Positions 54,000 to 63,713 of a stretch of 64,000 nucleotides of DNA are shown here, in pieces. The translations under genes were made by a program, and so were the position numbers. The DNA comes from Corynebacterium confusum (lineage in GTDB: Bacteria > Actinomycetota > Actinomycetes > Mycobacteriales > Mycobacteriaceae): positions 2,213,907 through 2,277,906 of the forward strand of contig NZ_CP047202.1 of NCBI RefSeq assembly GCF_030408715.1. Reading direction: 5' to 3'. Positions within the stretch are counted from its first letter, which is position 1. Each line of letters begins with the position of its first letter. Under the pieces are notes generated by a model. That model had not been told where the DNA came from, made no database searches, and worked only from the letters and a program-made list of their open reading frames with translations.

Positions 54000-55970
54000 A
54001 TGGCTGATACTCCTTCCACCTCCCAGCCCACCGATTCCCAGCCCACCGACGCGGAGCTGGCGGCTCTCGAGTCCCAGGTCTCCGGCGACGACTGGTCCGG
54101 GGCCGCGCCCCGCCAGGCCAAGCACTTCTGGCCCTCGGCCACCCGGCTGGTGGGCCTGCTCGCACCCTACAAGTGGCAGCTCGCATTCGTGGGGCTTTTG
54201 ACCGTCGGCAGCGTCTTCCTCACCGTCTACGCTCCCCGGGTGCTCGGGCGCGCGATGGACGTCATCTTCTCCGGCGTCGTCTCGCGCCAGCTGCCCGCCG
54301 GCCTCAGCGCCGAGCAGGCCGTCGAGGGCCTGCGCCAGACCGGCCACGACCGGATGGCCGACATGGCGGCCGCAATGGATCTGGTGCCCGGCAGCGGGAT
54401 CGACTTCACCAAGCTTGGCCAGCTCATCCTGATTGTCATCGCCATGTACGTCTTAGGCTCGGGCTTCCAGCTCTGGCAGGGGTTGGTGCTCAACCGCCTG
54501 GTGATGGACACGGTCTTTAAGCTGCGCCAGGACGTCGAGGCCAAAATCCACGCGCTGCCGCTGAGCTACTTCGACACCACCCAGCGCGGCGACCTCCTCT
54601 CGCGCACCACCAACGACCTGGACAACGTCCAGCAGGCCCTGCAGCAGGCGCTGTCCCAGCTGTTCTACAACCTCCTGCTCATGGCAGGTATAACCGTCAT
54701 GATGTTCACGGTCTCCTGGCAGCTCGCGCTCGTCGCGCTGCTAGCCATCCCGCTGACCGGCGTCATCATGGCGGTCATCGGCACCCGCTCGCAGCGCCAG
54801 TTCGTCTCCCAGTGGCGCTCTACCGGCCAGCTCAACGGACAGGTCGAGGAGTCCTTCACCGGCCAGGAGCTGTCCCTGATCTTCGGGCGCACCCAGGCCA
54901 TGCAGGAAGAATTCGATAACCGCAACACCGCGCTCTACGAGGCCAGCGCCTCCGCGCAGTTCCTGTCCGGCATGATGATGCCCATCATGCAGTTCGTCTC
55001 CTACCTGTCGTACGTGGCCATCGCCGTCCTCGGCGGCCTGCGCGTGGCCCACGGGCAGATGACGCTGGGCGATGCCACCGCGTTCATCCAGTACTCCCGC
55101 GAGTTCAACCAGCCGCTGGGCCAGCTCGGCGGCATGATGCAGCAGATCCAGTCCGGCGTCGCCTCGGCCGAGCGCGTCTTCGAGTTCCTAGACGCCGACG
55201 AACAGTCCCCGGATCCGGCGCCGGCCGGAGGGAGCTCGCCGCAGCGCGCCCGCGGGCTGGTTGAGTTCCGCGACGTCAGCTTCTCCTACGACGACCAGAC
55301 CCCGCTCATCGAGGACCTCAACCTGCGCGTCGAACCCGGCCAGACGGCCGCCATCGTCGGCCCCACCGGGGCGGGCAAGACCACGCTAGTCAACCTCATC
55401 ATGCGCTTCTACGACATCGACTCCGGGAGGATTCTCCTCGACGGCACGGACACCGCCGAGCTCTCCCGCGGGCAGCTGCGCAGCCAGGTCGGCATGGTGC
55501 TCCAGGACGCGGTCCTGTTCAAGGGGACCATCGCCGACAACATCCGCTACGGGCGCTTGGACACCACCGACGAGGAGGTCGTTGAGGCGGCCCAGGCCAC
55601 CTTCGTGGACCGCTTCGTGCACTCGCTGCCGGATGGCTACGACACCGTCATCGATCAGGACGGCGGCTCAGTCTCGGCCGGCGAGCGCCAGCTCATCACC
55701 ATCGCCCGCGCCTTCCTGGCCCAGCCCGCGCTTCTCATCCTGGACGAGGCCACCTCCTCGGTCGACACCCGCACCGAGATGCTGGTCCAGGACGCCATGA
55801 ACGCTCTGCGCGCCAACCGCACCTCGTTCATCATCGCGCACCGGCTCTCTACCATCCGGAACGCGGACGTCATCATCGTGATGGACAACGGGCGCATCGT
55901 CGAGCAAGGCAGCCACTCCGAACTGCTCGCCCGGCGCGGCGCCTACTGGCGGATGAATATGAAATCTTGA
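54000..55970 (+). CDS. ABC exporter half-transporter, partner subunit
   Basis: A 656-residue permease-ATPase fusion. A Thr/Ser/Asp-rich cytosolic start (1-50) precedes six membrane helices with a ~60-residue outside insertion between helices 1 and 2. The ATPase domain has GPTGAGKTT, signature SVSAGERQLI and consensus Walker B LLILDEATSSVD with the catalytic Glu. The consensus Glu here complements the degenerate site of the upstream partner, as expected for a heterodimer. Confidence 0.88.
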   Translation: MADTPSTSQPTDSQPTDAELAALESQVSGDDWSGAAPRQAKHFWPSATRLVGLLAPYKWQLAFVGLLTVGSVFLTVYAPRVLGRAMDVIFSGVVSRQLPAGLSAEQAVEGLRQTGHDRMADMAAAMDLVPGSGIDFTKLGQLILIVIAMYVLGSGFQLWQGLVLNRLVMDTVFKLRQDVEAKIHALPLSYFDTTQRGDLLSRTTNDLDNVQQALQQALSQLFYNLLLMAGITVMMFTVSWQLALVALLAIPLTGVIMAVIGTRSQRQFVSQWRSTGQLNGQVEESFTGQELSLIFGRTQAMQEEFDNRNTALYEASASAQFLSGMMMPIMQFVSYLSYVAIAVLGGLRVAHGQMTLGDATAFIQYSREFNQPLGQLGGMMQQIQSGVASAERVFEFLDADEQSPDPAPAGGSSPQRARGLVEFRDVSFSYDDQTPLIEDLNLRVEPGQTAAIVGPTGAGKTTLVNLIMRFYDIDSGRILLDGTDTAELSRGQLRSQVGMVLQDAVLFKGTIADNIRYGRLDTTDEEVVEAAQATFVDRFVHSLPDGYDTVIDQDGGSVSAGERQLITIARAFLAQPALLILDEATSSVDTRTEMLVQDAMNALRANRTSFIIAHRLSTIRNADVIIVMDNGRIVEQGSHSELLARRGAYWRMNMKS

Positions 55971-56046
55971 TTCCACGCCCTACCCTTTAGTCTAGGTAAG
56001 GTACTTTCCCCCTTGACTTATCCGCAGCCAATGAAGGAGCCCGCCC

Positions 56047-58836
56047 ATGCTTACCGGCTGGATCGCCGTTGTCCTCTCGTTGCCCGTCTGGGCGTATTTC
56101 GGCTACCGCGCCTGGGGCATGTTCTCCTTCATCCGCTCCGGCGGCCCCACCCAGCTCAACCGCTTCGACCAGCCGCTGCACCGCCTGGGCCGCGTGCTGG
56201 TGGAGGTCTTCGGGCACGCCCACTTCAAGGGGCGCCCGCTAGTCAACGCCGCGCACTGGCTGGTCATGATCGGCTTCCTCTTCGGCATCCTGGTCTGGTT
56301 TGAGGCCTATATCCAGGCCTTCAACCCGGCCGGCGGCTGGCCGCTGTTGAGCGACTGGCCGGTCTACCACTTCCTCGAAGAGGTCCTGGCGCTCGGCACC
56401 ATCTTGGGCATCGGCTTCCTCGTCGCCGTCCGCCTGAAGCTCGGCCATACTGAGCGCGGCAGCCGCTTTTATAATTCGCAGACCACCAGCGCCTACCTGG
56501 TCGAGGCCATCGTCTTTTCCGAGGGACTCGGCATGCTGCTGGTCAAGGCATCCAAGCACGCCACCTACGGCGGCGGGAGCTGGGCCACCGACTTTGTCAG
56601 CCTCCCGCTGTCGCAGGTGCTGCCGGCCTCCCCGGGGCTCATCCAGGCCTTCGCGTTGTTCAAGCTGCTGACCGGCCTGGCGTTTATCGTGCTCCTCTCC
56701 CGCCAGTTCACCTGGGGAGTGATGTGGCACCGCTTCCTGGCGTTTTTCAACATCTTCTTCCAGCGCAACCCGGATGGGGAGAAGGCCCTGGGCAAGCTGC
56801 CGACCCCGGATCTGGAAGAAGACCTCACCCCGGGCAGCTGGAAGCTGCTGCTGGACACCGGCACCTGCACCGAGTGCGGGCGCTGCCAGGATCTGTGCCC
56901 GGCCTGGAATACTGAGAAGCCCCTGTCACCGAAGAAGCTGGTCATGGACCTCGGTTCTGCCGCGGTGGATAACTACAACCCGCACGCGGGCGTGGACGTG
57001 CTGTCCATGGCCGGGGTCATCGATGACGATGTCCTGTGGTCGTGCACCAACTGCGGCGCCTGCGTCGACCAGTGCCCGGTCGACATTGAGCACCTCGACC
57101 ACGTCGCGGATCTGCGCCGCTTCAAGGTGCTGGCCGAGTCCGATTTCCCCTCGGAACTGACCGGCCTGTTCAAGAACCTGGAGACCAAAGGCAACCCGTG
57201 GGGCCGCAACAATTCTGAGCGCCGCACCTGGATCGACCAGGCCCGCGCCGACGGCATTGAGATCCCCATCATCGGTGAGGACGAGACCGATTTCGCGGAC
57301 CTGGAGTACCTGTTCTGGGTCGGCTGTGCCGGCGCCTACGACGACGCCGCCAAGGTCACCACCCGCGCCGTCGTCGATCTGCTGCACACCGCCGGCGTGA
57401 AATTCGGTGTGCTCGCCACCGGGGAGACTTGCACGGGTGATCCCGCCCGCCGCGCCGGCAACGAGTTCCTGTTCCAGATGCTGGCCCAGGAAAACGTCGC
57501 CACCCTCAACGAGACCTTCGACGGCGTGCCCGCCGGGCAGCGCAAGATCATCACCACCTGCCCGCACTGCTTCAACACGCTGCGCAACGAGTACCCGGAC
57601 TTCGACGGCCACTTCGACGTCTTCCACCATACGCAGCTGCTCAACCGCCTGGTGCGCGACGGGCTGCTCAAGCCGGTGCCCCGCACCGCGGAAAACCGCA
57701 AGCCCATCACCTACCACGACCCGTGCTTCCTGGGCCGCCACAACAAGGTCTACGACCCGCCCCGGGAGCTGCTGGAGGCCACCGGCGTCAAGGTCAACGA
57801 GATGGACGCCACCCGCGACTCCGCCTTCTGCTGCGGCGCCGGCGGCGCCCGCATGTTCATGGAAGAAAAGCTCGGCACCCGCGTCAACGAGTTCCGCACC
57901 GAGCAAGCACTGTCCACCGGCGCCGAGGAAATCGCCACCGGCTGCCCCTTCTGCAACGTCATGCTCACCGGCGGCGTCAAGACCCTCAACGAGGGCAAGA
58001 CCCCTGTCACCGACGTCGCCCAGATGCTACGCAGCTCCATCGCTACCGATGCCGACGGCACCCTGCCGCCAGCCCGCCCCAAGGCCTTCCTCGGCGAGCC
58101 CATCCGCCTGACCCGCATGACCGCCGAGCCCACCGAGAACACCACCGACACAGCAGAAACAGCGAACACCGAAACCGTCACGCCCGCACGGCCGGCAGCC
58201 CCAGCAGCACCTGCTTCCAAGGCCCCGGCAGCACCTAGCGCGCCGGCCGCTGCTCCCAGTGCTCCGGCTGCACCGGCCGCGCCAAGCAATCCTTCCGCGC
58301 CGGCTGCTCCTAGCGCTCCCGCTGCACCATGTGTGCCGAGCGCACCTGCCGCTTCGGCAAGTCCCGCGTCTTCGGCTCCCACAGCTCCCAAAGCACCTGC
58401 TGCCCCGGCATCGCCTGCGTCTTTTGCTCCAGCAGCACCTAGCGCGCCCGCAGCTTCCAGCGCACCTTCAGCCCCGGCTGCGCCGAAGGCTCCTACTGCA
58501 CCCGCAGCTCCCCAGGCACCTGCGGCACCTAGTGCCCCGAGCGCACCCTCTGCGCCTTCGGTCCCCAAGGCACCAGCAGCGCCTGAAGCACCGGCCGCGC
58601 CCTCTGCCCCGGCGGCGCCAACTGCACCAAGTGCGCCAGCCGCGCCGAGCACTCCTGCTGCCCCGGCTGCACCGAAGGCTCCTACTGCACCCGCTGCACC
58701 CCAGGCACCTGCCGCGCCTTCCGCGCCGGCAGCGCCGAGCGCACCCGCAGCGCCCGCTGCTCCTTCGGCCCCGGCTGCTGGTTCGGCATCGGATGCCGAA
58801 CCGGACGCTGAGGCAGACTCCGACCAGGACGACTAA
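56047..58836 (+). CDS. Membrane-bound Fe-S oxidoreductase (heterodisulfide-reductase-like) with Ala/Pro-rich tail
   Basis: A 929-residue protein like mycobacterial Rv0338c, encoded near an alaT gene there too. Residues 1-250 contain about six membrane helices with His residues. Two 4Fe-4S ferredoxin motifs follow: CTECGRCQDLCP and CTNCGACVDQCP (about 275-350). Two CCG-type cysteine domains come next (CTGDPARRAG, TTCPHCFNTLRNEYPD; CFLGRHN, FCCGAGGARM, CPFCNVML). Residues ~715-915 are almost only Ala, Pro and Ser. The enzyme probably moves electrons between a membrane carrier and Fe-S partners; its substrate is unknown. Confidence 0.82.
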   Translation: MLTGWIAVVLSLPVWAYFGYRAWGMFSFIRSGGPTQLNRFDQPLHRLGRVLVEVFGHAHFKGRPLVNAAHWLVMIGFLFGILVWFEAYIQAFNPAGGWPLLSDWPVYHFLEEVLALGTILGIGFLVAVRLKLGHTERGSRFYNSQTTSAYLVEAIVFSEGLGMLLVKASKHATYGGGSWATDFVSLPLSQVLPASPGLIQAFALFKLLTGLAFIVLLSRQFTWGVMWHRFLAFFNIFFQRNPDGEKALGKLPTPDLEEDLTPGSWKLLLDTGTCTECGRCQDLCPAWNTEKPLSPKKLVMDLGSAAVDNYNPHAGVDVLSMAGVIDDDVLWSCTNCGACVDQCPVDIEHLDHVADLRRFKVLAESDFPSELTGLFKNLETKGNPWGRNNSERRTWIDQARADGIEIPIIGEDETDFADLEYLFWVGCAGAYDDAAKVTTRAVVDLLHTAGVKFGVLATGETCTGDPARRAGNEFLFQMLAQENVATLNETFDGVPAGQRKIITTCPHCFNTLRNEYPDFDGHFDVFHHTQLLNRLVRDGLLKPVPRTAENRKPITYHDPCFLGRHNKVYDPPRELLEATGVKVNEMDATRDSAFCCGAGGARMFMEEKLGTRVNEFRTEQALSTGAEEIATGCPFCNVMLTGGVKTLNEGKTPVTDVAQMLRSSIATDADGTLPPARPKAFLGEPIRLTRMTAEPTENTTDTAETANTETVTPARPAAPAAPASKAPAAPSAPAAAPSAPAAPAAPSNPSAPAAPSAPAAPCVPSAPAASASPASSAPTAPKAPAAPASPASFAPAAPSAPAASSAPSAPAAPKAPTAPAAPQAPAAPSAPSAPSAPSVPKAPAAPEAPAAPSAPAAPTAPSAPAAPSTPAAPAAPKAPTAPAAPQAPAAPSAPAAPSAPAAPAAPSAPAAGSASDAEPDAEADSDQDD
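58189..58791 (+). repeat. Ala-Pro-Ser coding repeat in the Fe-S oxidoreductase gene
   Basis: About 600 bp of imperfect triplet-pair repeats encode units such as APAAPSAP and PAAPKAPTAP. Two longer blocks (around 58470-58540 and 58660-58740) encode nearly the same APKAPTAPAAPQAPAAPSAP and indicate internal duplication. Confidence 0.85.
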
Positions 58837-58923
58837 GGCGGGCGTCGGCTGCGGCATCGTGAGTGAGCTGCGTGACGCTGCTTGAGTTCTGGGAAAAGGC
58901 CTGTTCCGGCTAGGGTATAGCAG

Positions 58924-60393
58924 GTGTTTAATAGTGACTCCGGCGCCGCCCTGATTCTGGCGGCGAGTGACGAAGGAATTACAAATTCACTGGTCTCCTT
59001 CGCGTGGATTATGGCCGCTGCGCTGGCCGCGCCCCTGGTTTCCTTCATGACTGGGCGGCGGCTGCCGGCGGTGCCGCTGCTGCTGATTTTCGGCATGATT
59101 ATCGGCCCGTCGGTGCTGGATCTGGCGCACGAGGACCCGGGCATTGAGATGCTCAGCGAGATTGGCGTCGGTGCGCTGTTCTTACTGGCCGGCTTCGAAA
59201 TCAACATCACGTCGCTGAAGTCGAAAGAGGCCCGCACGGCGGCCTCCACGTGGGCGATGTGCCTGGCGGCGAGCCTGCTGGGCGCGTGGGCGATCTTCCG
59301 CTTCGATAACCTGCCGCTGGCCATCGTCATCGCCATCGCGGTGACCTCAACGGCGCTGGGCACCATCACGCCGATGCTCAAGCAGAACGGCATGATGGGC
59401 ACCCAGGTGGGCCGCTCAGTCATGATTCACGGGGCCATCGGTGAGGTCGGCCCCATCCTGGCGATGGCGCTGCTGCTGTCCACGCGTTCTACCTGGCAGA
59501 CCGGGCTAATCCTGCTGGGCTTTTTCGCCATCGCGGTGGCCCTGGCGATGGTGCCGAGACTGGTCGCCAAGGCCATGCCGCTGGTGCGCAACGCCTTTCT
59601 GCAGGGCGCCGGTTCGACAAACCAGACCATCCTGCGGTTCATCATGCTGATGCTCGCCGTGCTGATGGCGGTGGCCGCGGTCTTTGAGCTCGACATCGTG
59701 CTGGGCGCGTTCGCCGCGGGCATGATTTTCCACCAGATCATCCCCAACGAGTTCCACCAGCGCCTCGAGCACCGCCTGGACGTGCTGTGTTATTCCCTGC
59801 TGATCCCCGTCTTCTTCGTGGCCTCCGGCATGTCGATCGACTGGAACGTCATCATCAGCCGCCCGCTGCTCGTAGTGAGCATCCCGCTGCTTATCCTCGT
59901 CACCCGCGGCCTGCCGGTCTTCTTGCGCGAGAACCTCCACCACACCGGCTCCGAAATCGAGACTGTGCGCGAGCGCCTCCAGGTCGCCTTCTATGCGGCC
60001 ACGGGCCTGCCAATCATCGTGGCGGTGACCTCCATCGCGGTCAGCTCCGGGATCATGGACAACGAGCAATCCTCGCTCTTCATCGCCGGCGGCGCGCTGA
60101 CCGTGCTCATCTTCCCCATCCTGGCCAGCCTGTGCCAGGAAAAGGACCCGGTCACCGGCAAGCGCTCCACCTACCGTGCGCGCGTCGTGGAACAGACCCC
60201 GGCGCATGATTCCGAGCCGACCTCCCTGGCCGAGCTGCGCGACCGCGACAACGCCGAACACGAGAACCTCAAGCGTCACGAGGCCAGGCACAACGGACAG
60301 GGGTCCGAGGCGGCTAGGTCTGAGTCGTCTGAAGCTGAGGCTACTGGGGATGGTGTCGCAAAGGATGGCGACGGCGTCAGCAAGAACGGATAG
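58924..60393 (+). CDS. Cation:proton antiporter, CPA2 family
   Basis: A 489-residue membrane protein with about 12 hydrophobic segments. The core carries EIGVGALFLLAGFEINITSL and GEVGPILAMALLL, typical of the Na+/H+ and K+/H+ exchanger (Pfam Na_H_Exchanger) family, and ends in a ~70-residue charged cytosolic tail. It starts at GTG 58924 with TAGGGT 7 bases upstream (leaderless). The exchanged cation is not known. Confidence 0.85.
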   Translation: MFNSDSGAALILAASDEGITNSLVSFAWIMAAALAAPLVSFMTGRRLPAVPLLLIFGMIIGPSVLDLAHEDPGIEMLSEIGVGALFLLAGFEINITSLKSKEARTAASTWAMCLAASLLGAWAIFRFDNLPLAIVIAIAVTSTALGTITPMLKQNGMMGTQVGRSVMIHGAIGEVGPILAMALLLSTRSTWQTGLILLGFFAIAVALAMVPRLVAKAMPLVRNAFLQGAGSTNQTILRFIMLMLAVLMAVAAVFELDIVLGAFAAGMIFHQIIPNEFHQRLEHRLDVLCYSLLIPVFFVASGMSIDWNVIISRPLLVVSIPLLILVTRGLPVFLRENLHHTGSEIETVRERLQVAFYAATGLPIIVAVTSIAVSSGIMDNEQSSLFIAGGALTVLIFPILASLCQEKDPVTGKRSTYRARVVEQTPAHDSEPTSLAELRDRDNAEHENLKRHEARHNGQGSEAARSESSEAEATGDGVAKDGDGVSKNG

Positions 60394-60396
60394 ACT
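60391..60396 (+). promoter_or_regulatory. -10 element of the leaderless DUF1707 transcript
   Basis: TAGACT overlaps the stop codon of the antiporter gene and lies 7 bases before ATG 60404. Confidence 0.5.
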
Positions 60397-60403
60397 TTTG
60401 GGT

Positions 60404-61039
60404 ATGAGCTACGACGATTCCCTGCGCCTGTCTGATGCCGAACGCAACGACGCCCTGACCGCTTTGGCCAAGGCCGTCGGCGAGGGCCGCCTCAGCGTGG
60501 ACGAATTCGAGGAACGCTCCGATTCCGTCATGGGCGCGCGCACCCGCCGCGACATCGTCCCCCTGTTCACCGACATCCCGGACCAGCCCATCGCCGAGCC
60601 GAAGATCTACTCCCGCGCCGACGTCGAGCGCGCCTGGGAGGCCGGCCGCAAACCCAAGCTGGCCACCGGGCTCATCGGCAGCCTGCTGCTGACCATCGGC
60701 GGGACCTCCACATTCATCGGTGCCTTCGGCGCGGCCGGGGTCGGCGCCGCGGTGGGGTTGGTGTCTGCCTCCGTCGCCGCCTTCCTGCTCATCCCGGTGC
60801 TGTGGATCGCGCTGTATGTGCTCAAGGTAGGCCCCAGCTCCTGGCACGCGCCCAGCCCCCGCCAGGTCGAGCGCCAAAAGCACAAGGAAATCCTGGCCAC
60901 CCAGGCCGAGCAGCGCGCCCTGATGTGGGCCCATAACAAGCAGACCGCGGGCGAGCTGACCGGCCAGGCCCTCGACTTCGCCAAGCGCCGCGTGGACAAC
61001 TGGAGCCAGTCCAAGGACGCCAAGAAGCGCAGCGATTAG
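60404..61039 (+). CDS. DUF1707 domain membrane protein
   Basis: A 211-residue protein from ATG 60404. The N-terminal DUF1707 domain (about 5-57) has LRLSDAERNDALTALAKAVG, GRLSVDEFEERSD and ARTRRDIVPLFTDIP. Two hydrophobic segments follow (about 85-140), then a basic C-terminal tail. DUF1707 is an actinobacterial SHOCT-like domain of unknown function, probably in regulation at the membrane. Confidence 0.85.
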   Translation: MSYDDSLRLSDAERNDALTALAKAVGEGRLSVDEFEERSDSVMGARTRRDIVPLFTDIPDQPIAEPKIYSRADVERAWEAGRKPKLATGLIGSLLLTIGGTSTFIGAFGAAGVGAAVGLVSASVAAFLLIPVLWIALYVLKVGPSSWHAPSPRQVERQKHKEILATQAEQRALMWAHNKQTAGELTGQALDFAKRRVDNWSQSKDAKKRSD

Positions 61040-61095
61040 GACACGTCCCGGTCTAAATTTCGTCATCGCGGGTGAAAAAGTGGCACAATTGCGGC

Positions 61096-62328
61096 ATGAC
61101 TACCACGCCGAACCGCCGAATTTTTGACCAATCCGACAAACTCAAGGGTGTCGCCTACGACATCCGTGGGGAGGTCTCGGCCGAGGCAGAGCGCATGGAG
61201 CTCGACGGCCACAACATTCTGAAGCTCAACACGGGCAACCCGGCGGTCTTCGGCTTCGACGCCCCGGACGTCATCATGCGCGACATGATCGCCGCGCTGC
61301 CCACCTCCCAGGGCTATTCCACCTCCAAGGGCATCATCCCCGCCCGTCGCGCCATCGTCACCCGCTACGAGCTGGAGGACTTCCCGCACTTCGACGTCGG
61401 GGATGTCTACCTGGGCAACGGCGTCTCCGAGCTGGTTTCCATGACCACCCAGGCGCTGCTCAACGACGGCGACGAGGTCCTCATCCCGGCCCCGGACTAC
61501 CCGCTGTGGACGGCGGCCACCTCCCTGGCCGGCGGCACCCCGGTGCACTACCTGTGCGACGAGGAAGACGACTGGAACCCGTCCATCGAGGACATCAAGT
61601 CCAAGGTCACGGAGAAGACCAAGGCCATCGTGGTCATCAACCCGAACAACCCGACGGGTGCGGTCTACTCCCGGCAGACGCTGCAGCAAATCGTGGAGAT
61701 CGCCCGCGAACATAACCTGCTCATCCTGGCCGATGAAATCTACGACCGCATCCTCTACGACGGCGCGAAGCACACCTCCATCGCCTCCCTGGCCCCGGAT
61801 CTGCTGTGCATTACCTACAATGGCCTGTCGAAGGCCTACCGCGTGGCCGGCTACCGCGCCGGCTGGATGGTGCTCACCGGCCCGAAGAACCACGCCTCCG
61901 GCTTCATCGAAGGCCTGGAGTTGCTCGCCGGCACCCGCCTGTGCCCCAACGTTCCGGCCCAGCACGCCATCCAGGTCGCGCTCGGCGGGCGCCAGTCCAT
62001 CTACGAACTGACCGGCACGGACGGCCGCCTGCTCAAGCAGCGCAACATCGCCTATGAAAAGCTCAATGAGATCCCCGGCGTCAGCTGCGTGAAGCCGATG
62101 GGTGCGCTTTATGCCTTCCCGCGGCTGGACCCGAACGTCTACGAGATCCACGACGACTCCAAGCTGATGCTGGACATCCTGCGCTCGGAGAAGATCCTCA
62201 TGGTGCAGGGCACCGGCTTCAATTGGCCGGACCCGGACCACTTCCGCGTGGTCACCCTGCCGTGGGCGTCCCAGCTGGACAACGCCATCGAGCGCCTGGG
62301 CAACTTCCTGGCCAGCTACCGCCAGTAG
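61096..62328 (+). CDS. alaT: Alanine aminotransferase
   Basis: A 410-residue PLP-dependent class I aminotransferase from ATG 61096. It has IRGEVSAEAERME, LKLNTGNPAVFGF, INPNNPTGAVYS, LADEIYDRILYDGAKH and the PLP-lysine region ITYNGLSKAYRVAGYRAGW. This matches AlaT, which transfers amino groups between alanine and 2-oxo acids (pyruvate, 2-oxoisovalerate) in corynebacteria. A weak -10 (CACAAT) lies 6 bases before the ATG. Placement after an Fe-S oxidoreductase is shared with mycobacteria. Confidence 0.92.
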   Translation: MTTTPNRRIFDQSDKLKGVAYDIRGEVSAEAERMELDGHNILKLNTGNPAVFGFDAPDVIMRDMIAALPTSQGYSTSKGIIPARRAIVTRYELEDFPHFDVGDVYLGNGVSELVSMTTQALLNDGDEVLIPAPDYPLWTAATSLAGGTPVHYLCDEEDDWNPSIEDIKSKVTEKTKAIVVINPNNPTGAVYSRQTLQQIVEIAREHNLLILADEIYDRILYDGAKHTSIASLAPDLLCITYNGLSKAYRVAGYRAGWMVLTGPKNHASGFIEGLELLAGTRLCPNVPAQHAIQVALGGRQSIYELTGTDGRLLKQRNIAYEKLNEIPGVSCVKPMGALYAFPRLDPNVYEIHDDSKLMLDILRSEKILMVQGTGFNWPDPDHFRVVTLPWASQLDNAIERLGNFLASYRQ

Positions 62329-62453
62329 CCGCCGGACGCGCGCCCGCCCGCGGGAGCCGCGGTAAGCACGCCGGGCCCAGCCCCGGAGTGATTTTTCGCT
62401 GCCGAGGCTACTTTGTGCGCACACAGAATTGAAAACATTTACTATTAGTGGCT

Positions 62454-63713
62454 ATGGCACGACACTCAGTAAAGCCGGCCGGTCTGAACCCGTGGCAGCG
62501 CGTCCTCGTGGGCGTGCTGGGGCTGGTAGTAGCCGCCACCGCCGTGGGGCTCGTCTGGCTCTGGCCGAGCTCCGGCCCGGACACGAGCGAAGACTTCGAC
62601 CGCGCGTACTCACTGAACCAGCAACGGGTGACCGGCACCGTCACTCAGGTCGATTCCAACGCCTGCGCTTCCCCGGCTACCGGCACGGCCTTTGATACCC
62701 CGCCGCGCACCACCGCCGCGGAGGCCGCCGGGGCCCATGATGATTCTTGCCGCCGCGCCCTGGTGGACCTGGAAGACGGGCCGGACGCAGGGAAGATGAC
62801 CCAGCTGGTGCACTACGGCGTCGCCGGCGAGCCGGTACTTGAGGTTGGTGACCACATCACCATGACCCTGTCGGAAAACTCCGCCGACGGGCAGACCCAC
62901 TACGCCTTCGCCGACTACGAGCGCAGCTCCGCCCTGTGGGCCTGGGGCCTGGCCATCGTTGCCGCCATCCTCATCTTCGCCGCCTGGCACGGCCTGCGCT
63001 CACTCATCGGCCTGGCCTTCAGCCTGGCCCTCGTCTTTTTCTTCCTCCTGCCGGCTATAACCGCGGGCCAGCCCATCATCCCCGTCACGATTGTCGCTTG
63101 CGCGGCCATCCTGGTGGTGGCTATCCCCCTGGTCCACGGCTGGAACTTCAAGTCCGCCTCGGCACTGGCCGGCAGCCTGGTCGCCCTGGCCGTGGCCACG
63201 GTCGTGGCCATCATCGCCATCCGGACGTCCCACCTACAGGGTCTATCCTCCGAGGACAACCTCAAGCTGCTGCTCTACCTGCCGCAGCTGTCCGTGGTAG
63301 GCGTGCTGCTGGCCGGGTTCATCGTGGGCGCGCTGGGCGGGCTCAACGATGTCTCCATCGGGCAGGCCTCCACCGTCCACGAGCTGGCTGCCATCGACCC
63401 GGCGATGCCGCGGTGGCGGCTGTTCTTCTCCGCTATGAAGGTCGGGCGCGACCACATCGCGTCGATGGTCTACACCATCGTGCTGTCGTATACGGGTGCG
63501 GCGCTGCCGCTGTTGCTGCTCATCTCCGCGGCCGATGCCTCCGCCGGCCAGGTCTTGAGCAGCGACGTCATCGCCACCGAGCTACTGCGCTCCGGGGTGG
63601 GCGCGCTCTCCCTGGTCAGCGCCGTGCCGGTCACGACACTGATTGCGGCGTTTACGCACTCCGACCCAGGGCCACGAGATCCCAACCGGCCGCCTGCCAT
63701 TCACGCACATTAA
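62454..63713 (+). CDS. YibE/F family membrane protein
   Basis: A 419-residue protein from ATG 62454 (GTG 62448 is possible). One N-terminal membrane helix (20-42) is followed by an outside OB-like domain (about 45-160) with two Cys (NACASPATG and DDSCRRALVD) that may form a disulfide, then about seven membrane helices. The YibE/F core GALGGLNDVSIGQASTVHEL and HIASMVYTIVLSYTG are present. Function unknown. Its last 62 bases overlap the end of ugd on the other strand. Confidence 0.82.
   Translation: MARHSVKPAGLNPWQRVLVGVLGLVVAATAVGLVWLWPSSGPDTSEDFDRAYSLNQQRVTGTVTQVDSNACASPATGTAFDTPPRTTAAEAAGAHDDSCRRALVDLEDGPDAGKMTQLVHYGVAGEPVLEVGDHITMTLSENSADGQTHYAFADYERSSALWAWGLAIVAAILIFAAWHGLRSLIGLAFSLALVFFFLLPAITAGQPIIPVTIVACAAILVVAIPLVHGWNFKSASALAGSLVALAVATVVAIIAIRTSHLQGLSSEDNLKLLLYLPQLSVVGVLLAGFIVGALGGLNDVSIGQASTVHELAAIDPAMPRWRLFFSAMKVGRDHIASMVYTIVLSYTGAALPLLLLISAADASAGQVLSSDVIATELLRSGVGALSLVSAVPVTTLIAAFTHSDPGPRDPNRPPAIHAH

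Noticed and set aside
55976..56010. DtxR-like iron box before the Fe-S oxidoreductase gene
   Set aside because: Only partial TTAGNNTA similarity and a poor dyad; not enough to distinguish it from promoter bases.
58189..58791. CRISPR-like or tandem-repeat array
   Set aside because: The repeats are in frame and code for Ala-Pro-Ser units inside a real gene; there are no unique spacers.
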